Below are positions 1-9,300 of a DNA stretch of 64,000 nt, piece by piece. The notes beneath the pieces were generated by a model. It was not told the origin of the DNA and did no database searches. It saw nothing but the letters and a program-made list of their open reading frames with translations. The stretch lies in the NCBI GenBank assembly GCA_948470475.1, contig OX419341.1:2161584-2225583 (forward strand), given 5' to 3'. Made by a program: the position numbers and the translations under genes. Position 1 is the first letter of the stretch. Every line of letters starts with the position of its first letter. This stretch comes from Galaxea fascicularis (Eukaryota > Cnidaria > Anthozoa > Scleractinia > Euphylliidae).

Positions 1-277
1 CCATCGGTTGAATACTCAGTTCTAAAACTCTGTCTTGGTCTGATTAGGCTCAAACACAAAACCACAGTAGATAATAATCCAAACAGAACCAATGAGTGCA
101 CACAATGATATTGTTCTCTGTAGTCAGTGAATAGTTGAAGGTATTAGCTTTTTAGCCACTCTAATTCTGAGATACAATAGAGTCGTGTATGTACTGTATG
201 TATCTATGTAACATTGAGGTGCATAGCAAGTCTTCTCTCTCCATTTTTTCCAAAGTAGTATTAAGTGACAGAGGAGT

Positions 278-280
<3 letters not shown>

Positions 281-333
<53 letters not shown>
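281..333. repeat. (TAA)n microsatellite
   Basis: About 17 perfect TAA units in the DNAJA3 intron or upstream region. A second short array of the same unit is at about 584-604. The rest of 1-731 holds no exon I can support. Confidence 0.95.
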
Positions 334-731
334 GAAAGGGTGTGGGGGATGAGAGCAAAGGTTGCACCAGTGGTGATTGGAGGAAGACTAGGAGTCAACA
401 CATCAATCTCACTTATACAGCACCGTTGGGGTCAGCAAGACTACTGAGGAGGGTGTTAGAGATGTAAAGCTAGCAGTGAGACAAATAAGTATGGATGTTT
501 CTTGGCTTCCTTTGGCAACTAAGTCTTGTTCTTGCTCAGCACCAAAGTATCACCAGCTTCAACATCTTATGCTGTGCGATTTTATAATAATAATAATAAT
601 AATAGTGGTGATAATGATAATGATAATGATATTGATTCATCAACTTTAAAAGGCCACTAATGTTACTAATATTGCTTTACAGCAGTTGCAGTTGAATTTT
701 TCAGTGAGTTTGAATTCTTTTTAATCTTGAG

Positions 732-2098
732 GTATCTGAATGAGAAGCAGAAGGCATTAATTTTAGCCTACGCTGAGCTGGAAGATGATGTAAATGGAAG
801 TGTTAGTGGGGTTGAAAAATCCAGTGAAGGTAAGTTTGTTTCCACTGTGTTGGAATCCTAAAGTTTCCACAGCAAGGAGACGTCAAATTGTTGTTTTCAA
901 GCTTCCAGTGGTGTTGCCATAGAACCCGGCTGATATGTTGCGACAAGGATTTTGGTATTATCAACAGAGTTGATAAATGTAAATTGACCACCCTAGTTTC
1001 TTTAGAAACTACCCCCTTTATTGATATGTTGCGACTTAACCCTTGAAACCTTAAGAGTGATCAGCATCAAATTTCTCCTTGTAATTTCAATGCAGTGGTC
1101 ACGAGAATTACGGACAGTATCACACAAGATGAATTTGCTTGATATTTTCACAATTTTCCATGAGTGTCAACTCTAAAATATTACTGCGTCGAAAGAGAAT
1201 TGCGTAGTTACCCACACAAAATGTCTATCTATCACACAGACGCAACTAACCCAGCCTGGCAGGCTTATGAAACACCCGCTGGTGAAAACACCTCAAAAAA
1301 GATAGACTTTGAAGAAGTCGTAGCGAAGAAACGTCCATTCGGGCGGTTCAGACCAGATGGGACGTGGGATGACGAAGACGAAGAAGCAAAAGCCCGGCAG
1401 GCCAAACTTGCGGCTATGAGATTTATAATGGTCACATCCAGTGTTGTTGCCGCATACCTTCTACTAGATTTTTATTTCTTTGGGTTGAATGCTCGTGATA
1501 AAAACTCTGAAGATGCCCAATGTGCGAGTTTAGAAGATTTCTTTTGTGACGAGAGTCTTAGTTAATACCAACTTCATAGATCAAACTAAAAGAATTCTTG
1601 CTTCTTTTTAACGAGCAGCAAATTAATTCTTAGAGTAATTCCCATTAGTAGGGGGTAAGACGAAAGAGTATTGTCAATCCAACGATTAACTGTCACTAGA
1701 CTGACCGGCACGGTTTCAAACCACACTTTTTCCTGGGGTCATTTGTCTTGCATCAGTCAACAAATTCGATTAGATTCTCAGTGCCGAAACTGGCGCCGAG
1801 GAAGAATTGTAGAGTCGGAGTTTTACGAGTGACAAAGTGTAATTTTACCAAGGCCTTTTAAGATGTGCATACAAATCTTTATCATGCATGGCCCAGAGAG
1901 TGTGCGGCAATTAAAGGTAGTTAATTACAAACTCTGTCACTAACTCTGCTATTTTTGGCTCTTCAATTTTTCCAAGGTACCAAGACGGCTTGCGAAGATG
2001 AAGGTGGTTTTCTAGGACGCTTAAAAAAAGTGTTTTACCCCGACGAAGACGACGAAAATGTTGACGATAGCAACAAAAGACAACAGGGGAAGGGGTAA
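732..2098 (+). CDS. DNAJA3: DNAJA3/Tid1-like mitochondrial DnaJ co-chaperone, last two coding exons (5' part outside window)
   Basis: Two plus-strand exons, 732-829 and 1977-2098, join in phase 1 across a GT-AG intron (donor G|GTAAGT at 829, acceptor TTTCCAAG before 1977). The first encodes YLNEKQKALILAYAELEDD, which resembles the C-terminal region of animal DNAJA3 just after the substrate-binding domain. The second encodes an acidic linker, GGFLGRLKKVF and an acidic tail ending in TAA at 2096-2098. Human DNAJA3 has a comparable GFLSKLKKMF terminus in one isoform. The family protein is a mitochondrial Hsp40 that stimulates mtHsp70. The J domain, zinc-finger repeats and targeting peptide must lie upstream of position 1. 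AATAAA signals at 2704, 2881 and 2994 are candidate polyadenylation sites. Identification rests on remembered family sequence; the two-exon join is seen directly. Confidence 0.82.
1038..1160. repeat. Dispersed repeat copy (TTAACCCTT...AGAGTGATCAGCATC family)
   Basis: This shares the order of motifs 'cttaaccctt', 'agtgatcag', 'atttctcctt' and 'ggtcacgagaat' with the copy at 49297-49485. Partial copies lie at 4185-4379 and 23120-23265. I recall this as a common interspersed sequence in coral genomes. It lies directly upstream of the nested ORF at 1221. Confidence 0.6.
1221..1565 (+). CDS. Small single-pass membrane protein ORF nested in the DNAJA3 intron
   Basis: An intact 114-codon ORF from ATG at 1221 (context ACAAAATGT) to TAA at 1563-1565, without introns. 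A second in-frame ATG lies upstream at 1164. The product has a polar N-terminus, a basic patch KKRPFGRFRPDGTW at about residues 36-50, an acidic DDEDEE stretch, one hydrophobic helix at about residues 66-88 and a short acidic cysteine-containing tail. I do not recognise the family. It sits wholly inside the intron between DNAJA3 exons 732-829 and 1977-2098 on the same strand, so it is a nested gene, a retrocopy or a chance ORF. A possible donor at 1495 (CTC|GTGATA) would splice it in frame to the DNAJA3 terminal exon, but the site is weak. Composition is protein-like rather than repeat-like, which favours a real gene. Confidence 0.45.
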   Translation: MSIYHTDATNPAWQAYETPAGENTSKKIDFEEVVAKKRPFGRFRPDGTWDDEDEEAKARQAKLAAMRFIMVTSSVVAAYLLLDFYFFGLNARDKNSEDAQCASLEDFFCDESLS

Positions 2099-3302
2099 TG
2101 GCTGGCTGTTTTGAGGAAAAATCTTCATGTAGTGAACATAAAATGTGCACCAGTAATCGAAGTCCTTACCGCGCGGTGATTCTATTGGATAATGGAGATG
2201 TCTTACATATATTTAATAATGTTGCCTATTGTAAGAATGAAAAGTGCTTCTGTGGCATTTCAATAGGGCAGCTCTATCTTTGAGAAAACAAAGAATTCAA
2301 GAACTTGCTTGAAAGGACAGAAGATTAGATATGCTGAATCTGGAGTATTTTCAGTGTATCAGTATTGCTTTATGTTTTAATTCTCTTGGTGAAAATTACA
2401 TGTACTTATTGTTAATTTCTGCCTTATTTAATTTTGGTACAAAATGTGCAAGTGCATATGTTGACTCGACCCCAGTGGAGATGTTGTGGGTTGCATTCGT
2501 ATTCCTTGTGTTAAGAGTGAAAATAGCTTCCCTCGACAGCAGTCGTATTTTGGTGAATAGGTGGTTCAGTGACTTTGGAGAACTTGGCTGATTTGCTAGC
2601 GATACCAAGACTTCCTCCTCCTTTTAAGTTAATTGTAATAAGGAAGCACCAGATCATCTCAACATGACATGTCCGAGATTACGATTCAACATTTGACACT
2701 TTTAATAAAAGGTCTTGAAAGCAGTAGACAAGTAGATATGTTAAGAAAACAAGGCATGTTTCGGCGTTTTCTACTACCATGTCTGCTGTACGTTGTTACA
2801 ACTGACGATGACAGTAGACTTTAGCTAGAGTGATTTTATTTTTATTTGTGGTACGTTACTTCTTTCTCCTTTTTATTGAAAATAAAGAATGGCTATCACG
2901 CCATAGATCCAGCTGCTTAAAAACAATTTTTATTCGTGCCAGTAAGTGCCACGCAGCCAGCGGACGTTTCAGCGATCCATCTGGCTCACGTGAAATAAAC
3001 AACAAGCCTAACCATTAAATTCAGATCAAAGAACCTCGTAAAAAAATACAATGTAATCTACAGTATAAAAATGCCAACGTATCTACAGTAAAAAGTTGCA
3101 GCGCACGAGAAATATTTGCTGCTCTGCAATTCAATCAGCGATTGAAAGGGAACATACAAACAGTGGACCCCACTTTTCATTTTCAGGTAGTTTGCTTGCT
3201 TACTACAAGCGTGACGCTAAAACTACACGTTATTCTTATCTATCATTATCACGCAAGAAGACTGAGTTGCTTAGCACTTGAGTTTCAATTTGCGAAAATG
3301 AC
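2099..3302. other. Convergent 3' ends of DNAJA3 and PRCP; overlapping polyadenylation signals
   Basis: No gene is evident. AATAAA occurs on the plus strand at 2704-2709, 2881-2886 and 2994-2999. Its complement TTTATT, serving the minus strand, occurs at 2835, 2841, 2872 and 2928-2933. The two sets interleave, so the 3' UTRs of DNAJA3 and PRCP may overlap. The small ORFs in this stretch do not look protein-like. Confidence 0.4.
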
Positions 3303-6300
3303 TTATACAACTGCAATATTCTTTAACTTCCGTTTGGCTGTTTTACTGGAAATCCTAAAATGTGCTTTTTTCTTTATCTTTTCGTTGTATTCTTTTATCC
3401 ACTTTGCGATGTAAAATTTCTCCGTATTTCGCGCCTGCACGACAGAAGGAGGATCCAGGGTATTTTTATGTCGCAAGTCCAAGTGATGCGCTCCGTCTTC
3501 GATCAGCACAGCAACGAGGCTGTCCGTGATGTTCTTGGTAACCCCGCCTGCTGACCAAGGGTCTAACATACCATTACTAAAGAGAAGCGCAAGGAAATAC
3601 AGCAAAACGTAACCAAGGAGTGTGAATGTTACAATGACAAAACTGTATACCTTGGGCCAAATCAAGGGGCAAAGCGTTCCCAACATGTTCTCATCCTGTG
3701 AGCAACTGAAGCTTTGACAAAAATAAGGAGCGCCAGAAAAAAAATCTTTACCATTTTTCGAGAATTATTTTCTCAAGTTTTGCTTGTGAAAACATTTTCA
3801 AACAAATTCTGTAGGGGTGATCAGACAGAAATTTATTGAAGACTTTGACAAGTATCATAATTAAACGAGTGCCAGAAAAAAGAACACTCCCACCCAAATA
3901 TGGAACATTTTTCAAGAATTGTAAAACTTGAGAGAACATTTTCAAGAAAATTTTGTGGGGGTAATCCGCAGACGGAAATGTATTGAAGACTGCGAAAGAG
4001 CCTGCAGTTAACCACGCGTTTTGCCAGGAAAACGGAGCTGCCCAATGAAACAATGGTAGTAGAACTCGCAAGTAAGGTTATTGGGAAATCGTATATTGGT
4101 GTCTTGAGACTGAAACAAGGGAAAATTGACTTGGTAGTCTGTATAGCATACAAATGATTTTTCGGCTTAAGTTGCCTTTACCTGTTAACTCCCAGAAGTG
4201 ATTATCATGTAACTTCTGATACGTTTTCTAGCAGACGGGTCATGAGAAAAGACAGGGTTATCAACCAGAGGATGTTATTTTGATATAACCCCAAATTCTC
4301 TTAACTGATTTAGAAGAAACTGTATGGCAGCTATAAAGGAGAATTAATAATCAGATCTTAGGGGGGTTGGAAGGGTTAAAACCAAAGTAATTGATTTACC
4401 TGAACACTATATTACTGTGAGTTTTTATTTTGTTCCCGCCATACAAAACCTCGGCCCAGTACTCCAGCGGGGTTACTCTTCGCGAGTGTTGGCAGTCCGC
4501 GGCGTATTCTTTGAAATCCCACTGACAAAGACAAGTAAATAAGTTATACTGGTTGAGTAGACAGGAAAGCGTGTTATCCTATTCTCTTTCTCTCGCGCCC
4601 AGTTTCTTTGAAACGTTTCAGTAACAACATCAAATCCAAATTATCTGCCTTGTCATGCATTGCTCTTTAGTTGTGGTGGGACCTACCTTTGACTCGGGGA
4701 ACATATCATTGACTCCGTCTGAACAGAGAGGCATCACCATCTCTGTACAAGCCTGAAATAAAAAATAGGGGAATTAATTAAAACTAACGAATATTATCAT
4801 CGTCATCATTGCAATCACTATCGATTATCACCATGATCGTTACTTATTCATCGATTTAAGCCGAGTCTCAATTCGGGACATATCCACCTAAAATAATCAC
4901 TGAAGGTGACTGTGAAAACGGGGCATCGCGAAAATATAATCAATGAACCCCCTTCCCACCTGATTATGACCTCCTGAATTACTAGCTACTTTGGCCTACA
5001 CGTGTGTTTTACTGGTGTATTGAGCTGTTTGCGTTTTAGAAGTGGAGACGTTTGGCCAGATGTGTCCCTTTGGCCCTGTTTGATCTGACAGCAATCGTTT
5101 GAAAGCTGCTCGATCCTTTGTCACTAATCCAGTCCCCGCGCCTCACAAATTTTTTTCAGCTGGGTTTTTTTGCGGGAAAACTTAAAAGCAACAGGACCCT
5201 ACCTGGAAATACCACCCCTCGTCTCCAAGGGAGGACACAGCCATTTGTGACGTGTTAAAACATTTGGCTTGACCTGAATTGTTGTAATACACACCAACAG
5301 CCTTGGCAACGGCCTGCAGCAGTTTGTCATCCTCTGGTGACTCGTCTTGTAGATATTTACAGGCAACCTATAAGGTAATAAGAACAAATCAAGTCTCCAA
5401 ATATGCATTTTCAGTACCACACATTCTCAATTGTATGACAAAACAAACTTTTCTATTGGACCTAAGTCTTCCTCTCCCTTGTGAACGACCAAAAACGCAC
5501 TGGCAATGCGGATTTTGATAAATGCTACCGTGTATGGCAGGGAATAAAAATGTCGAAGGACTGCTTTCATGTAGCAAACGACCCCAAGAATGTCGTAAGC
5601 GTCGGGGAAGTCGCGTTTAACTCGATCCTTTCATACTTGTTTCAAATCCTTCGGGAAAAGTGGCTTTCAACAAGCTACAAATTTCAAATAAGACGAAAGA
5701 AGAAGCGTTGAAGAAGGCCCTTAAGTCTCCCCCTTTACGGGACAAAAAATACCTATTCGGTGTTATACCTTGATTGGCCAGGCTGGCAGAGGTTCCAAAA
5801 AGCTGGCAGGATACGGGTAATCAACTGGAAAACGAGAAAAAAATTCAGTGTTTAACGGAAGAGTAACGTGACTGAAAACTATGAACACAAGTAAGTTTTG
5901 AGGTGTAGATGCAAGTGTCGTGATCGGGTGAGATTATCTTTTCAGAGAAAAATGTGTTCCGAACACCAAAACATGATCTGAGAAGGATATTAAACGACGA
6001 ATGAGAACGGTTACAGCAGCCAAAATATTCTTTTTACAAATTATTTTAATTCCATCACACTCTAACTTTCACGTTTAACGTCCTCCGAGCGTTAGATTAA
6101 AATCAGAATGCAAACGCACTGACAAATGGAATCTATACATGGTTTTTGTTTGGTACTTTCTTCGACTTACCGGCGATGTCATTCGTTCGTCTATACTTTA
6201 ATCGCAATTTAAACTCTTCTAGAACCATCAAAACGCGAGGTTTACACTGTTCGTTGTATAAAGAGTAGTAAGCGATGCCACGGATACAACTTACGATGTC

Positions 6301-9300
6301 AGTATCTGGGCAACTGCGCACCTACCCCTCCCCTAACCCAACATTAACACTAACGTATTAACTTATTACAACATGTTGGGTTAGGGGAGGGGTAGGTGCG
6401 CAGTTGCCCAGATACTGACATTGATCCCAACTTACCCATTGCTAAGTTGACCCAGGTCTCACTCAGCCAGTACTCGAACTGAGTGACGTTTTCTTGGGTT
6501 TTGAGCGGAGAGCACAGCTTAAATATTTCGAATAACTTCGTCCGTCCAGAGGCTGTAACAAAGGAAAACAGTGATCCATTTAAGAGCGCAACCAGAGAAG
6601 ATGAAAATGTTAACTTTCATCCACATATAAAAAGTCCTAAATCAAAAATGCAATGATCGTAGCATTTAATTGTCCATAGAGTACGAGTACTCTGGTCAGC
6701 TAGTATAGTGTCTGATTTCAGGGGAAAAATAAACCTTTGCTAAGCTTCTGTACGGGCGTAAATTAGTGGAACACATCCCAATATCGAATAACTTACTGGA
6801 TCAGTAACAAGCTCCTTATACCTTGAAAAAAATACTGAACCGGAAAATATTGAAAAGATATTGACCGGAAGTGAGGAGTAATGTTTGAAATCACCTGTTT
6901 TGCCATACGTCTTGACGACATTCCATGTTTTCCTCACTGAATTGACGCAAGCTTCCCCTCCATCACGATTGAAATCCTTGGTAACGATCTGGTAGAACTT
7001 CTGTGAATTTACATGACAAAAATGTCACCTAAACATAATTGGTACAGTCGCGATAACTGACTTGCGTTCCTTCCTCCTCCCCACAACAACTTGACCAGAG
7101 ATGAGTAACTACGGCACTTTTTGCTCATTTTGAGAACTGCAATGCCAGACAGGCCCTGCTACACAGAGAGAGAACCCGATTTCGGACTGAACTAAGAGGA
7201 TTAAAATCAGCCATGTCTTCCCACTGCTTACTGAGTAGTAATCCCAAAGGACCGCGCAGGGAAGGGGCCGAGGGGCTAGCCTGCTCTGCGGGCCCCGAAC
7301 TGACTCATGCAAACTCGTAGTAATATTAAAACGTGCATGATAATTTTCTGATAAGACCATGAAAACATGTGTTTGGAAAGGATGTAAAACCTTCTAATAT
7401 CATCTTGGCGGCCGGAGTTTACTAACCTCACAAGGTGTCATGCCAGGAAACTGAAGGATTGGCGCTGAAGCAGCGAGAGCCCTGGAACGAGACGTTCGGT
7501 GAACGTTTGCAGTCAAAACTTTAATTCAATTCACCCCATGTAAGGTAAGCCGGATTCCGGAATCCTGGGCTCTGGAATCTGCAATCCAACTCTTGGAATC
7601 CGGAATCCAAGTTGCTCAAAATTCACTCAAAATCGGGCTGATTGGAATCCGGAATCCACAGCATGGAATCTAGAATCCAAGACTGTCTCGGATTACCTTA
7701 CATGGGGCGATTCAATTTTTTCTCTCAAGAAAATCACAAGAAGTACTTACCCCACAACAATATTTGGGTATTTCATTCGGAACCAGGAAGCCAGCATACC
7801 TTAGAGACAAAGAAAACTTCATTAGTCCACTAAAGCCTAGTGTTCTTTTTTTCACTACACGGGATGTGATGAGCAACGTTTTTGAACAGTTTGGCTTCTT
7901 ACCTCCATACGATCCCCCTATTGCTACAACTGGGCTGTCACTTGCGCCTGGGATTGAGCCCTGTGTACAACAAACAGTCGATCTGTTTACAGGCATCAAA
8001 AGCGATCGACACACCCTTAGGGGCCGATTACATAAGCCGGGCTGGCCCGGTTAACCAGGGTGGCTCGGTTTGCCGAGGTGAAGTTCAGCTCGGTATTACA
8101 TGAGGCGAGCCAGCCCGGGGTGAGCTGACGAGCCCGCCTGGGACGAGTTAGGGCCTGATTACATGAGCCGGGCTGGCCCGGTTAGCCGGGCTGGGGTCAG
8201 TTTGCCGGGATCTCGGCACGTTTGTTAAACGCAACAAAAATCAACTCCGCGGGATCCCGGCACCGCGATACCGGGTGTAATTGCTGAGATCCTAGAGTTG
8301 CGCAATGCTCACGACCTTCAACAATCACAGGGATCGTGCGGTGCGAGGCAGTAGACAATCCGAACTCCACTCAGATAGAATGATCAAAACCATTTAATCA
8401 CAGTTCTAGTTACGAGGTTACAAGTAATGTTGACAGTAGAAAGTAACGATAACGTAGCGGTGGTAAAGGTAGTAGAAATAGGAGTAGTGGCAAGTTGGAG
8501 TCGATTGGAGTCGATTGGAGTAGATTGGAGTAGGTTCGAACTGAAAAGTGATAGTTAAAAATACAATCTAACTTAGATAACAGCCTTGGCAACAATGAAA
8601 CTACTGATTTAACACATGGAAACGTAGTAATTGATACTTGAGACCAACAGATATTGAGGTCATATACCTCCCAATAACATAGTAAAGCTATTAAAGTAAT
8701 GAATTCGGCGACAATAGAGAAAGTAAATTCAATTGAATCAAATAATATGAGTACAATCTAGAAGAAACTAATTTGTAAAACGGGTAAATCCTTCGGCCAA
8801 AAATAACATAAAAAGTAACTTACTTTGGTTGACGACTCGCACCAAAAAAGGGTAGCTGAAGTTGCAGGTAGCGGATCCTGATGATCGTAGCACGGTACTT
8901 GCGAGGTAACTAATCGGTTATATTTCTTGCAAGTCGCCTTTATAACACTGGTGTACGTGCAAATGTTTAGGGCGTTTGCTAGTTCGTGCCTTTTAACCAT
9001 GAAACTGCAAAATTTCTGACTAACGTAATACTATCGATAAGCACGTTTCAGGAATACGTTTTAAGAGCACGTATCGGGAGCACGTTTTACTGAAATAAAA
9101 ACCTTTTGTAATGACTAAAAAATTCGCAACAAGATAAGAACGAAAAAACGTGCGTTTTAAACTTAACACCGGGATCTCGGCTAACCGGGCTGGCCCGATT
9201 GTCATGTAATCGCGGAGTTGATTTTTGTTGCGTTTAACAAACGTGCCGAGATCCCGGCAAACTGACGCCAGCCCGGCTAACCGGGCCAGCCCGCCTCATG

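Noticed and set aside
189..467. ORFs with poly-Asn, poly-Ile or poly-Leu
   Set aside because: Created by the (TAA)n microsatellite at 281-333 read in different frames.
3748..4153. Two overlapping minus-strand ORFs of about 106 codons
   Set aside because: They lie in the last PRCP intron and are built from a duplicated 'ttttcaagaa/aaaacttgag' stretch; not protein-like.
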